From: Polytrichum commune
Taxonomy: Eukaryota; Streptophyta; Polytrichopsida; Polytrichales; Polytrichaceae
Length of the DNA stretch: 64,000 nucleotides
Direction of reading: 5' to 3'
Assembly (NCBI GenBank): GCA_950295325.1
Contig: OX485803.1
Location: forward strand, 62,823,554-62,887,553
The notes under the pieces were generated by a model, which was given only the letters and a program-made list of their open reading frames with translations, did no database searches and was not told the origin of the DNA. A program made the translations under genes and the position numbers. Within the stretch, counting starts at the first letter, position 1, and each line of letters begins with the position of its first letter. Below, piece by piece: positions 24,201 through 37,900 of the stretch.

Positions 24201-27200
24201 CCTTGATTTCCCGGTCGGGAGAACTCAAATCACACCTATAAACAGTCCCAGGGGACAGGAAACTGGTGAAGTTGAAGAAAACCTCAGGGTCCTGACGTCT
24301 TCCTGTTGTATCGGTCACAGTGCCAATCTCGAGAGGGAGCCGCCACTGGAATTTACCGGTTTGGAGGTCATGAATTTGAAGCAAGTGCTTCACATCCTTC
24401 ATATAGCATACCATCAATTGATTTCCATTTACACAATTTACAGTGGTAAGTACATCAGTTCTTGACTCAGGAATTACGTCTAACCAGACTTCGTCTTGTT
24501 TGCTGATATCAACTCTTGTAATTTTGTACCTAGGTGCATTTTTGTTAGTGAGGAACGTGAAGACTGGCCCATCATTTGTCACCAAGATGTACTGGGCCTC
24601 AAAGTTGTCAACAAGTTTCTTGAATGGGAGCATTGTATTCTTCCCCTTTAATCCTTCTAATCCCCCTTGAAGTGTGGTGAGATCACAATAGTAGAGTCGA
24701 TTCACTGGGTCGCATCCTTCTCCAATTGACAACACCAGGTACTGCACCAAAGCAGGTAGATTATTGTCAGGTTCGATATTTGGTTGAAATTGACTCAACT
24801 GGGAGCTTGAGGTCGTGCACAGAAGAATGGGAGAATCCTCACAAAATCAATAACTAAAAGGACCCTGGTGGAGCAAGATATTGTCATTGAGAGATTTTTG
24901 TTAAAACTTCAAAGTAATTTAAAAAGAGAAATGTCAAACTGAGATGAGACCTGGCCATCATCAGATACTTTAGGTGTCGATAGCCAAAGTCCATGTTCCG
25001 AGTCCCTCCAGCACAAAATATCTTCAGATTGTTGAGTGCCTAAGAAGTGGTAGTAGAGTTCATGGAATAGATTGATGTCTGTCTCAGTGCCAGCGTCAAT
25101 TCCGTCTTTGTTCCTGCATAAACACCAAAGCAAATACTTTATATGTTCCTTCTCCGAAAGTTTGGAAGAGACCAGGTGCTACATGACGAAGCGCTCATGT
25201 TTCTAGGTATTCCGTTTCAGCGATTCTGGAAATGTACGTCACCGGAATTCAAATAAAGACTCAACTAGAAAACATTGCATCTCTACATGACAGAAATGGT
25301 TCTACAAATATGTACTTGGGTTCTGGATAGCGGTTGTAGAAGAAGCCTCTGTGGTCATGAGTCCAAGCTATGGACGTAAATTTAACCTGCACAAATGAAC
25401 CACAAATACGTTGAGAATCTCATCATGCATCCTGTCTACTCTTGCAAAGACCTCAGGAATTTAAGAGGAAGCCTTTGAAGATTCAAAAAAGTACCCAAAT
25501 AAACTAAGTTTAGCACCTCACCCATGATAGGGTATCCGGTAGTACAACCCGATCCGTCACATGCATGACTTTGATTGTGATCCAGTCACTGCCACTGGAG
25601 CTCAATCCGTAGGCTACGTACTCGGCATTCTCACTTAATCTTTTATTAGAAAGTGCCACAGTTCCATCAGCACTCAACCTATTTGGGTCCAGCAACACCT
25701 CTTCCTTTCCAGTTGTTGAATCCTGACCACACAAATTTCAACCATGAATTAGTTTATCATTGAGTGACAGACGTATTCAAACCCCTCCACATTAGGTTCA
25801 CAGAAGAACAATTAGTGTGACAATATCGCCACACTCATATATGTTTGAGGACCATTTGTGAGATGTTTATTGAACCCCACCACCCCTTAGCTAGGTAGAG
25901 GTCCTGGTCCAGTTAATCTTCATTGAAAGTAGAAGATACCAAGCTTCCTTTAACAGCAGCCCTGATTCTAGGGCATGAATTAGGTAGATCGTGTTCGAAT
26001 CTCATTCGTTATGCATGAAAGAATTCAAGGCCTCTGAGAAGAACATACATAGAGAAGTTAGAATCTCAAAAGCATTCTTCGGACACACCTGAATATACAT
26101 GGTACTCTGAGCCTGCAAACCGGAGTTGTAGTGGTAAAAGAAGTATTTTCCTCGCTTATATGGGCAACCATATCGAGGGTAATTGTACAGAGAAGTGACT
26201 TTCTTCTTCAATGTCGGACGAGTGTGACATTCTTTCAGCACCTCGGCAGCCAACTCAGCTTGCTTGGCGACGTAATCCTTAACTTCCAGTGCATCTGGAT
26301 CCTCCAGCCTACATGACAAGCTCAATCAGCAGCCCATGAGGTGATAATAGATCTCACATATTCTTACTGATCCATAACAAAAATCGAGGTCCTCTGAAGG
26401 TTGGCAAGTAGGTCACAAAGGATGTTTAACAGCTGGGTACCTCCCCAGAGATCCATCAACATAGTACTGAGGAGTTTCTACAGAAATGATGTGGAAATAG
26501 TTGAATTTGACCATAGCTCATATTTGGTCTTCAACCTCCACAATTCATTGAGGACTATTTCTTGTTGAATCACAGTTATGAGCCAATAGACTAGTACACT
26601 CTCCATGAAGAGTTCATCATCCGGGCATGCCTAAATGCAAAGTGGCCATTGTTACCATCATTTTCCATTCTCATTATACCTTGCAAAGTTTTTCACAAGT
26701 AATGAGCTTGAAGATTTCTAAGGCTCTAGATTTGCTCTTCAATGCAAGGGCAGGCACTCGCATACTGTGTGAGCTCCTTCAACAGGTTTCGGTACACAAT
26801 GCAAAGCAGGTGTGAGAATAAGCATGCTTATCCTCAGTGCCAAGCCAGAACCTCGGATAGAGAAGGAAATTATTACCAGCGGTAGGGATCTGAGACCACA
26901 TTAACGCCGTGGTAGACATCCTTCACGGTGTCGTCTCGACGGGCCTTGGGATACTGGAGCCGGTTGAAATCTTTGACATCCAGCGAGCCCATCACGGATG
27001 CCTTCTTTTCAACTTGCTCTTCTCCAGGTGCTGCGGCTCCTTTAGACAACGGTTCAAGATGGCTGTGGAATGCTGCCTGGGTAGCTTGGTCAGAGTGAGG
27101 AAGTGGTTGTGAACCTGTGCAACCTCCAACAGCCGGGTGAGCACTGGCGTGCAGCATGGCACCTGAAAAAGTCATGGTTAAGTCGTCAATGAAATAACAG

Positions 27201-28778
27201 CCAACTGATGCATTCATGCAATAATAATATTTGCCTTCGGCGGACTCAAGCAGGCAGCCAAGTTTGCACACAAGAGGATGGCACTCCACATAAACGTGTG
27301 GAATGGGCAGCAAACCATCGCAAATTCTATGGACCTGATCTTGATTACAATATGGAGACAACGTACACTACCGCCCGGGAAATACCAATAGGTACCTCCC
27401 GGGAAAAATTTGTGCAGGAATCACCCCAACTGAGAACCTCATGTTCTACAGTGAGTCCCCTGGCACGGTTAATTGCAAGTGCCTAAAGCTTGCTAAAATC
27501 TTGAAGTCTCGGAGGTTGATGACAAGGTATATTACTGTCATTCTTAAAAGTCCCCCTTCTGTAAAATTACACCATTACAAGTTGGAAGCTTGAATTTGTT
27601 CAAAATCTTTGGGGAAGGGAAATTTTGCAATCCCAGGATGTAAAATAATAACAAGAATGATAATAAGAACGATCACAGTGGGACCTCCACTAGCGCTGGG
27701 AGGAAGTGTGAAGGAGAGGTAGTGCACATCACAGTCATAAGCCATGTCACCAGGAGTAACTTAATGGACCAACAAACAAGTGCCTGAGAGCTTGCAAAGA
27801 AAGGAAGAAGCTTACACGTGCTTGAACCTCCTGGAAAGACCGACCTTTCCGTGTGGAATTATTTTCTCAACAGTAAAGGTCAAAGGACTTTCTTTCTAGA
27901 AACAAGCTGAATCCCAATGACATTCTATGTCAAGTTTTCGAGTTGGCATGCGCTTTTAAACTTCCTTTCTTCAACTTAGGAGCTGGAACACTCAACGGCC
28001 GTCGGGGCCATACGCTGGCAATACGTGACGACAAGGAATATGGAACACAGACCCAGTACGAAAAGCAGGAGGAGTTGGTAGGGACATTCACAAGTATCTG
28101 ATTGCACACAAACAAGGTACGCTTCGCTGCTGTACTGGAGCTCATTGTACTAAGTTAGACACACACCAACATATTCCTCTCCTGTGTAGATGGACTGCCA
28201 GGAGCACGAGACTTGCAGCTTCCAGTAGGCCAATATCACACGTTCTCAAAGGACAATATCCCAAAAGAAAAAAAGAAAAAAACCCCAAGGGGACATACAA
28301 TTGCAATTCAAGCGAATCATCACTCCTGGAACAAGTATATACACAAACACACTCGCTCTCACTAACTGAAAACAAGGAAAACATCAAACGACTCAAGCCT
28401 CTAACTGGAAAACGCAACTTTAATATTTCCAAGAGTCTAACTGCATGATTGACTCCCACCCAGAGAGTAGTACTTCATCACACTTTCCTTGAAAGCTGAA
28501 AGAGACCCACCACCGCACTTTCAGCTGGAAAGCAGTAAATTTAGCTGCCAACCACGCACTTTTCAGCTTGCGGGTCTCCTTCTAACAACCCATCCGAACT
28601 AACCAGACTAGTGGACTCTCAGACTCACAAGCAAAGAACTACATCACCAACAAACGCCTCAGAAACCAGACCGAAAAGGGAAACACAGCACACACACAAA
28701 AGAAAAGTATGCATCTGTCGAGATCAATATTGCTCACTCACCTCCATGAGGCAATTTGAGTGACACCATCGACTCCAT
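21297..28778 (-). CDS. POP: Prolyl oligopeptidase (S9A), complete, 13 coding exons
   Basis: Cytosolic or plastid serine peptidase that cuts after proline in short peptides. Exons: 28778..28742, 27162..26877, 26308..26089, 25722..25522, 25386..25316, 25113..24951, 24741..24145, 23898..23518, 23222..23147, 22908..22845, 22690..22561, 21953..21840, 21362..21297. All junctions are GT/AG, phases agree, and the total is 2406 bases (801 residues plus TGA). N-terminal peptidase_S9 propeller blocks: [79 protein letters not shown]. Catalytic domain: [20 protein letters not shown], nucleophile Ser640 in EGGSNGG, Asp729 in [10 protein letters not shown], His771 in GHGAGRPT. Length and motif order fit plant POPs. 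Residues 1-69 form an extension before MGSLDV (ATG 26992), encoded partly by a distal first exon; it may be a transit peptide. No stops or missing residues. Confidence 0.96.
21665..21697. repeat. 13-bp perfect inverted repeat in the last POP intron
   Basis: GGCTGTAGTAGGT (21665..21677) and ACCTACTACAGCC (21685..21697) with a 7-base loop. On transcription either strand could fold into a short hairpin. It may be the centre of a small inverted-repeat element. Confidence 0.6.
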
Positions 28779-29500
28779 CCCTAGCTATAAGCTGCTGCTG
28801 CAGGTGCGTGAAGTACTCCCAACACTACACAGTAGTTCCAGGCGCCTTTTGTGTATGTTGTTCTATAACCACGAGCTCCTCCCGCCGAACAGGCCGGCAG
28901 GATCAACAGTACTCATCAACCTCAATGACTCAACATGAGGGAACCAAGTTATTACATGTCTAGCGGGAGACTGTTTATACTAGTTGAGTTAACCAACCGA
29001 CCCACCCACAACCGGTCTGTCCCTACCACCACCACCACCACTACTACTACTGCAGCAGCAGCCTGCTCTCACGTCCCTTGCTCTTACTGTTGCAATGGGT
29101 GCTGGTCGGGACAATGGTAGGCGATGGCGGCAGCTACTGGGCCAACATTGTGTGTGTTTGTGTAGCTCCTAGGACGACACATTCATGGTGGTGGCGCTGG
29201 ACGAGCGTCGTCGTGAGCGTGCAGCCTGGGCTTGGGCGACTACGGGAGGAGCCGACTACTGACTAGTCCGAGACGGGTTAGCGACACCCACCCTACGAGA
29301 GCAGAGGACCAGGCCGAGATGGGCTAGTGACACCCACCCTGCGGGGGAGACCGGCTCGCGGCGCCTGCGACGAGACCGCGACATGCGAGTGACACCCACC
29401 CTGCCTGCTTGCCGCGCGCGGCGGAGTGACGCGAGTGCGACGGCATGACGTCGCGGCGTGTGTAGGGAGCGTGGCTTTGGGAGTAACGCACTTTTATAAC
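28779..29500 (-). promoter_or_regulatory. Probable POP upstream region with CpG-rich segment and repeated CACCC elements
   Basis: Upstream of the POP first exon. It holds a trinucleotide tract (ACC/ACT/GCA units) at 29024..29062, and a G/C- and CpG-rich segment at about 29190..29460 in otherwise AT-rich DNA. GACACCCACCCT occurs three times, at 29283..29294, 29329..29340 and 29391..29402. No TATA box was chosen. Promoter role is inferred from position and composition only. Confidence 0.4.
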
Positions 29501-32220
29501 ATCATGGTTTCGTCAAGGGTTTTTGGGAGAATTTTCTTCACAAAAGATTTGGACTATAAAGTTGTGAGGTACCATCAAAAGCATCATCACATCGGACATT
29601 ATATGGTAAATCTGTAAAGGACCCGGGGAGGGGGGGTCTATATAGTGTACGTGATGAATTGTACGTAGTTCGAATCCCTAACAGGTATTGGAATGATATT
29701 TTATGGGGTCTATGGTATTATTGAGTTCATGGTTAGCAACCCCTATTTCAAGAAGAAGCAAAGATTAAGGCATTTGAAACAATGGTGATTAGATGTACAT
29801 ACATATATGGTATTGAGTTTATACTTAGCACACTCTATCAAAAAGAGGCAGCGAAAATAAAGTCAAGTGTGTCTATGGTGATTAGATGTACATGGTATGT
29901 ATTTGAATCCAATGCTTTATTCACATTTGAATCTTTGTATGAGTTATTCTAGATATACTTATGTTTCAATTGGATGAATGAATATGATAAAAGGGTTGAT
30001 TTAAGATGGGGTCAATTTTGACACATAGTTTGAAACAATTTAAGAAGCAATCTTTACCCCCTTTGTATAATAATATCTTGAGGTCCAAAATGGTCCTTTA
30101 AGGGTCAACCCTTGAGGTAAGTCCACCTCTAATGGACAATTTTTTGATTTTATCATATGTACATGTTTGGTAATAAAATAAAAGTACATGAGCGTAAGTA
30201 CATAACTCCAATTGAGGAACATGATAGTTGAGCTTTCTAGCTTTGAAGTCAAGGTGAATTATGTCTTATGAATTCTAGAAGTGAAGTTGTTGATGACCCA
30301 AAATATGTACATTTTGGACTTGGATATGTACGTATGCTTTGTAATCTATTACATGCCACAGTTCATGATAGTTGCACTCACCTTAAAGGATTCAAGGGTA
30401 AAGCATTTTCTAAAATGTGTAATGGAATAATATATCCAAAGGTTTCTTAAGAAGTGCCACAAAGGAGAAGTTGTGAGGCATCATTAAAGTTGAAAGGACC
30501 ACACCCATATAGCCAAGAATGCAAATTTAATCATTTTTCCTCCTCTCAAAATGAATCTAGAGGTTGAACCTTTCGAAACTCATTATATTAATGAATCACA
30601 TTGACATGTATTGATGAGAAGTTTCATAGATGAATTGAAACCACAAAAGCAAAGATTGGGGGAAACTTGCAAGCAAATATATAATCTTGAAATGGTCAAG
30701 TTGTCAAAATGTCTTTCAAGATGTGACCATTCAATGAGGCATTAAAGATAACCATTCACGAGATTTTGTAGTTGATATTTTGGAAGCGATAGACAATTCA
30801 ATAGCTAGCTACAAAAAAAAAATTGGGGAGGGGATGCCAAAATTACTTACTGTAACAAAGACCCAACCATTTGAAATTGAGAATCCCATTTTGAGATGCT
30901 TAGGTTATTAAGGTTAAAAGACAAGAAGCACACTCAAACCTTGTACTTGATGATTGGTGAAACCATAGATACTATAGAATGAAACCGTACTAAGATCTTG
31001 AAGTGGTCAAGTTGTCACAATGTTTCTTGTGATGTGAGCATTTCTTGAGATATAGCGGATACCTGCAGATAAGCATCAAATTTACCTAGGGCCCCTTTTC
31101 AAGTCTAGTGCTCAAAGACAAAAGCTTTCTCATTGGCATGGAGCATTTTAAGATTGCATGTTCACTCAACTCCACTTTACACTTGAGCTTCAACTTGAGA
31201 GCTTGAACTTTTCACCGAACTTTTAGTCTTTACATGTCAACGACGTGATGGATGCCATGTGGAACGACTACCTCAAGCTCTTAATTGAAACATAAGGTAG
31301 ATGGAGGTCACTCATGTATGTTGAGAGTTAAAGCTCTCATTTATGGCCCCCAAGCCAATGGGCCTTCAAACATTATTTGACATGATCAATTATCCTTTGT
31401 TTAGTATCATTCGACCCAAGATTATAACTCACTTTGAGCATGAACACTTTACAAGGTCATACCATTGGGAACTTCAGTGTTATTGGTGATGAGACTCCCA
31501 ATAGTTTGAGTTTTGGATGAAAGCTTGTCAACTCCCAAGTGTCAACTTCCTAAAAATCGCAAGTTCAAGCTTTCAACTCCCTTTCCACTTGAGCTCTAGT
31601 GTGTAGGGGCCCTTAAGCTCTAATACATAACTACTCAAGTCAAGTCAAATTACCTTGGTAAACGATGATGCAAATGAGACAAGCATTGAGGGGTGGCTTA
31701 AACTCAAGGCCTTAACCTAGATCCCATGGAACCTTTGTGGTTAAAGCGCTTAATATTGGAACATTGCCAAGTGGGGACCAAGACAACCTTCCTTGATTAA
31801 TACTTGTATATTTGGTGTCCTTGATCCACTATGGTCTACCCAATCATACTTAGATTTTCTGGATGAATCAAATATTCGTCAACCAACCATGTGGGAACCT
31901 AGATCCTTGCCCTTGGAGGAGGTACTAGGTGCAAGCCGCTTATCCACACCCCCTCCGCACCAAATCAAGATGTTCACCTTTAAAAGGAGGTAATAATCAT
32001 CAAGGGTCCTTTATTTCTTGTGATGCCCATTTTGGATTTACATATAGAACTAGACCAACTTGAAAATGGAGCAACACCATAATTCACACTGGAACGGAGT
32101 GGGTTTAGTCAACTCTTTTTTAGCAGTGTGGACTCACAACTCGGGACTCATGACATCTTGAGGTCCTTGGGAGTTGAAGTGGCACTATGAGGAGGCGAAG
32201 AAGTTATTAGTACTAGGATA
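29500..32220. other. AT-rich intergenic region, no gene seen
   Basis: Only short scattered frames with frequent stops on both strands. Some internal similarity between 30.68-30.75 and 30.99-31.04 kb (AAGTGGTCAAGTTGTCA-like blocks) suggests an old repeat. Nothing else supported. Confidence 0.5.
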
Positions 32221-32222
32221 AG

Positions 32223-32469
32223 GTACTACACTAAATATTATATTTAGTGCCGTATGATATTTCATGTCATTGTAATAACTTTTCTAACGACACTTCCTGT
32301 GAATAAGTTTACAAATACTGCCATCCCAAGTACTGCCATCCCAAATACTGCCATTACAAGTCCAGATGAAAAATAATGTCGGGTTTACATTTAGTGTTGG
32401 TGACACTACACAGGTGGTTTACAATAAGTAAATGGAATTGGTGATGCTAAATGCTATTTAGTGTAGTAC
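32223..32469. mobile_element. 247-bp MITE-like element
   Basis: Perfect 15-base terminal inverted repeats GTACTACACTAAATA at 32223..32237 and its complement at 32455..32469. Non-coding, AT-rich interior with three diverged tandem copies of ACTGCCATCCCAA at about 32318..32360. No clear target duplication. Superfamily not determined. Confidence 0.65.
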
Positions 32470-32729
32470 TTGGCCTCCAGGTTCCAGAGAGCAACCAAAT
32501 TCAAGGAAAGGCGGAGGACAGATAAGTTTCCTGTACTGCTGGTGCTTGCATCCCACCAGGCCTCATAAATGCAGCTGAGAGATGTCATGCCTGCTCTAAT
32601 CTTTGGTGGAAATGAAGAGCTATATAAGCAGCTGTGAGGACAGCCTCGGCAACACGATGTGAGTTTTGTGGTAAACTAGCCTTGTAAGGGGTCCGCTTAA
32701 AACTCCCTTGTATCATAGAGGGTGGATTT

Positions 32730-32812
32730 GGGCGAACCAACCCATACACTTGTTCCTTGTTGGATGCCTAAACCTTTGCCTGCAAGGAATCATTGTACGG
32801 GTTGGTTCGCCC
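32730..32812 (+). repeat. Hairpin-forming inverted repeat
   Basis: GGGCGAACCAACCCATACA (32730..32748) pairs with TGTACGGGTTGGTTCGCCC (32794..32812) apart from one or two mismatches. Inside, TTCCTTG and CAAGGAA near the arms extend the stem. It is an 83-base structure in non-coding DNA. It could be a foldback repeat or a small-RNA precursor; expression is unknown. Confidence 0.6.
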
Positions 32813-33129
32813 CAGCCATAGAAGGCGTTAGTCTATCTCATTTCTATTATTGTCGGATTTCAAAATGCATTTCTCACGTGACTGTAAGTAAGCCTCGACA
32901 AATGTAAGATTGACATGTGACAAATTTTGGCCCATCTTAAGATAAATGAAAATTGTGTTTTCAATTTTCAAAATGTTCTATGTGTAATTAAAAGCAGGTT
33001 GTATCAGAAAAATTAAAAACTCAAAGGCAAAAAAAAGAACTTAAAAACATTCTTGGACTAGAGTTTAGTGAACGCCCACTGATATAAGACATCTTTAGGT
33101 GTGCATAGGATGCACTTTGGGAGGGGCTG

Positions 33130-34940
33130 GATTTAGCACCCTCTATAGTAGAGGCGTCCATTCCCAAGCAGGATCCCATCGACAATCTATAGGGTACCGG
33201 AATTTTGATTAGGCTGGAATTAATAATGCCATGGCACATGTCCTAGTTTTGAGTGCTAGAGTGAAGAGGAATGAGAGGTTAAAAGAGGGGATGTGGCAAA
33301 TTTTAGCTATTGGTAATATGTTCGGACCAACTTTGAGCTTCAAAAGTTTACAATAATTTCAATTTAAGGAATAAAATTACCAAAAATTTACAATCCTCCG
33401 GATTTCTATCTTCCTACACATGAAAAAATTACACCACCTTATACTTGTCGCGACCCTTGCTAGCTCACCTTAACTTATCTTCATTGTTTCGCAACTCTAG
33501 CAAGTGTCACGAGCACTAACCCCATACATCCCACATACGCGCATGGTTAGCTCCCATACCAACCTCCAAACTCATAACTTGATTACCAAACCATGTTACA
33601 CATGCATTTGGGACTCTCCCCTTAGTAGGTAGCCAATGGTTAGGTGCGGACTTCCATTCATGTCCATCCAATCTTGAGCTGATCATCGCGTTGCCAAAGT
33701 AACACTACAACAACCCAAAGCATACTTGGCAATTTCGCCCCCATGTTGGGCCAACGCCCATGGAGGCCGTGTTGTTTTGCAATGAGTGGGGTCAATAGGT
33801 AAAGCCGCCTCCCCATATAAGCCTCTAGGACTTTGAACAGGGCTCCTACCTCACTGTCAAGTGAATTTTTGTCTCTCTCCTAAGAGTTGGGGCCGGGTAG
33901 ACATTTTCAGTTAGTTGGTAGAGTTGGAGCCCCCGAGCAGCTTCAAACCTTTATAACTTCGTTGCCCAATCTTTGCTTCTATCAAATAACATGTTCATCA
34001 ATATCTACTCTTTACGTAGATGCCGATAGACTCATCATTTGCCCCATTCGGGCAAGTATTGCGGAAGTTATAGTTGTCCTAACCTAAGTAGTTATGGGTG
34101 CCACTCCCGGGTCACTGTTGTCCCACCATAGTGCCCCCTGGAGTGTTGGGCACTATCCCTAGCATCGCCCCACTCGAATTGCCATATCTCTTAGCTCACA
34201 CCTCCGATTGGGGGTTTCTTGAGCATTCTAGAACATGGAAGCCATAAGCTACTCAATACTCATGGCCTTATTCTTGTGACTCCTAGTTTCCGTGGGTGGG
34301 AGGTGTTCTCAATGCCCGGGGCCCTCACCCATATTAGGATCACTTGGGCCCTCTTACCTATGGCGTCACAAGTCCTTGGTGTCACTCTTGGGTCCCCCTT
34401 GTGCCCATGATGTTGTAGGCACTCCTCATGGAGAGGTGCGCGACAATACTTCTCCAAATCTTGCGCAAATTATCTTTTGCAATCAATTATGGCGCCTCTA
34501 CTCTACCTTAGCGAGGTCATGGGGTCACCAGGATTTCCCACACTCATGGGATCATAGTAGAGGTGCCCATTCCCGACCAAGACCCCGTCGGAAAACGTAT
34601 GGGGTGCTTAAGTTCAATTAGGCTAGGACTAAATTTTGATCAAGCCAGAACCAATAGTGCTATGACACATGTCACTAGTTTGAGTACTAGTGGGGAGGAA
34701 CGAGTGCTTAAAATGAGTAGTTATGGTAGATGGTAGACATTTGTAATATGTTCTGGCCAACTTTTGGCTTAAAAAATTCACAATATTTTGTAATAAGGAA
34801 TAAAATTACTGAAAAACTTGTAGTCCTCCTGATTTCTATCTTCCTACATGGGAAAAATTTGCACTACCTTATACTTCTCCAAATATGATGTAGAAACTCT
34901 TAAGTGATCAGTTATGGGTGCCTCTACTCTAGTGCGGCTA
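33130..34940. repeat. Tandem duplication of a ~420-bp unit, first copy split by a solo LTR
   Basis: 33130..33445 resembles 34555..34877 over its whole length (TAGTAGAGG start, shared GGAATAAAATTAC and GATTTCTATCTTCCTACA, shared CTTATACT end). The sequence after the LTR (34451, TCTCCAAAT, then GCCTCTACTCTA) resembles that after 34877. Removing the LTR leaves two diverged tandem units. Confidence 0.7.
33446..34445 (+). mobile_element. Solo LTR, family A, copy 2, with perfect target duplication
   Basis: Exactly 1000 bases from TGTCGCGACCCTTGCTAG to GAGAGGTGCGCGACA. Flanked by the five-base direct repeat ATACT at 33441..33445 and 34446..34450. The empty site is visible in the neighbouring tandem unit near 34870 (CTTATACTTCTCC), which confirms both borders. 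This defines the LTR ends for the family. Confidence 0.92.
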
Positions 34941-37900
34941 ACCATGGTGCATGCATGTGGCCTCCTTAGCTATTTGCACCAGTAGGGCCATGCCTTGAAC
35001 TCCCAATTGAGGGTCCTGAGGCTAGTGAGTAGTATTGGTAGCTAGCATGAAGTTGGGGGCATGTGCTTAAGACGAGGGTTGGGTGACTCTTAACCTAAGC
35101 CCCATTGGGCAAGGGGTCTAGGATCTCTATTGGCAAGTTGCATGCCATGCATTGTGCACTTAAGTTTGGAGGGGATAAAAATTAATGCTTGTGTAGCCGC
35201 TAGTTGTCATAACATTACTTAGCGTTCAACTCTTGTTTTGTGGGCCCTCATAATATAATAATGGGATGCTCGAGAAACTATGCAGAGAGACTCATATTCA
35301 GGTGTGATTACCAACATCTCTTTATTATACTATGAAGCCCATGACGATGTTTAATGTTATGGTGAAAGGTTAGCAACATCATAATTCCATTAAGCTCCAC
35401 TAAAAGGCCACCAACGGTGCACAAGGGGTTACCATCGAGTAAAGTGTGAATTTGAGTTGTGATCAATGTCGGCTTTATCCCACCTCAATCTCATTGGATT
35501 AGTTTGAAGGCCTCCAATGTCAATGTAAAACTAACTTATCTTAATAACAATAAATTCTGAGTGATAAAGGACTCTTACCATTTTCACCTTCAATTTACAT
35601 GGATATCACAAATCTTTGGGCAAACAACACTGTCCAACATACCTTTCCTTGCAAGTACAGTGATGGATTCAGGTGTGATCTCCAACTACACCATAGGAGC
35701 CTGACAAATTCTTTACTGATGAATTCAATTTGGAAGCAGAAATGTGGCGTGTCACAGAACTATTTGACTGAACTACATGGCAAAGTTGATGTGGCACACA
35801 AATAAATCACGACTCAACATGCGAAGTGTTGAAGTTTGAACCTGCTTGGTACCACGGTATTGTGCGTCAAAATATCTCCAAAGCTGAATACGTCTTCTTG
35901 GCTTGTAAATTTTCTCATGATTAAATTCTTTAGGGTAACACATGTTCACAGTTAAAAGGTTGTAGAAGGGCAAAACCACACCATTAAATGCAGAGAATAT
36001 GTACTGAAATTTAGAAAAGTACACTAAATTAGTACATTGGCCACACTGATTGTTACATATAATATCAGTAGGGCGCAATCATATGAACACCCACACTATG
36101 CAATGTCACAATTGAGATGGTATAGCCTACAAATTTTGACTTGCAATATTTGCTTGCATTTGAAATTTGGTCAATGATTAAATATAGGCATGTAATTTAC
36201 AAATTGACTTTAATTATGATCATCTAAATATAGTTTCGATCTATGAACAATTTGGCCCACTTCGCATGATTAGTCAAGAGTCAGTCTCATTATTCATCAA
36301 CCCATACTAATGACCAAGTTTAGTACATATGTCTTAGCAGTTACATTCTCTTCTGAGGAAAATTATTGAGAATAATTTATAATGAAGATTAGAATAAAAT
36401 TTGAGTTAACATCCAAAATTAAATTCAAAGACCCCAATTAGTCTAGAGGAACTTGATTGAGATGAACTGACTATAAAGAACATGGTTTTAGTTTGCATGG
36501 ATGATTAGTAGACTTGTGTGCAATATTTCTTCATAACCTATTTTATGTGGTTTTCATTGTTTATGAAAAAACATAAATTATTCAAACTTTGTAATTTGTG
36601 GGTCCAATGATGAATATTTTCTACATGATTCTAACAAGATACTATCAAAAGCTCCTCAAAACAAGGGTTGAAGGTGGTACATGATGAAACATGTCTCCTT
36701 TTTTAAAAGAACAAAGTCTAGGTGTTGCTAATGTTATGAATATTGTCAAGAAATGGGGACTCAAACCATTGAATATTAACAAAAGCAATTTCAGAGAAAT
36801 TACCTAGCTTTACTCATACGCAAAAGAAGTCTTATGAATTCTTTTGTCTCAATTAAAGTAGATCTTATGAATGTTAAACCTAATAAGATCAATTTCAACA
36901 CATATACAATCAACACCTTGATAATTCAAAATATACCCATATAATGTCCAAAAACTACATGCTAAATAATGTTGAGATCCTCTTTCAATTTACCAACAAG
37001 ATTCAATTAGAAACGTTAAAAAAAAAGGTGTTATAATTGTGTAGCTCAGATGCTTAAAAGCGACTCGATGTAGGGTTTACCGTATAGTTATGATGCCTGC
37101 AGGGTCAACTTATAGTTACTTGGAGTTTTGCTGGACACGGGTGATTATGCATGTTTGTCTCACGTGTAACCGATATTTGTCCTGCCTTGCCAAATCCAGA
37201 TCAAAGGTCGCGTTACTTACCACATTCCCAGAATAAATTTCTGCCCTTTGGGTGACACGAAAAAAATCTGGCACTTGAGTTCCTCGATTTAAGGTGGGAA
37301 GAAAAGGAGGTGGCATAGCCTTGGTCTTTGAGCTGTAAAGAGCCGCAATTCCCCATTCCTTTATATGATGGCCCGTCATCAATACGCAGTCCCTACTTCC
37401 CCTCCAAGTTGTGCAAAAAGACTCACCTCACAAAAGATGGAAAATAGAAAAGGAGATTCCAATTCCAATTCGAAGTCATCTGAAAGGCGGCAGAAAGAGC
37501 GTTCCTGGATGCTATGTGCAGGCTTTGGAGCACTTTGCTGCCGCAACCTTTATTGCTGCTGCCTCCAGGCCTCTTCAACCTGAGCAGTGAGTGTTTAAAT
37601 TGGGCACAAATTGTCAGATTCAGGTACATTGCAGCATGTTTAGAGTTAATTCCGTTTCCTGAAATTTGTTTCTCTTTATTGCACAAATGATTTCTGCACT
37701 ACGCCTTATTGAGCAATTTACAGGAATGGCCACCAGCTAGTGCACATAATGCTGTACAGGTTAGCTCGCATGATGGTACTTACTGTTCTCTTGTCAAGAA
37801 TTAACTTGACTGAGGGCATCTCCACCTGATGTGGTACTAGATATTGTGTAGGCTATGTACCGTATCCGGTGCAGAGCCAAAGGTCCAGCAGACCCAGTAA

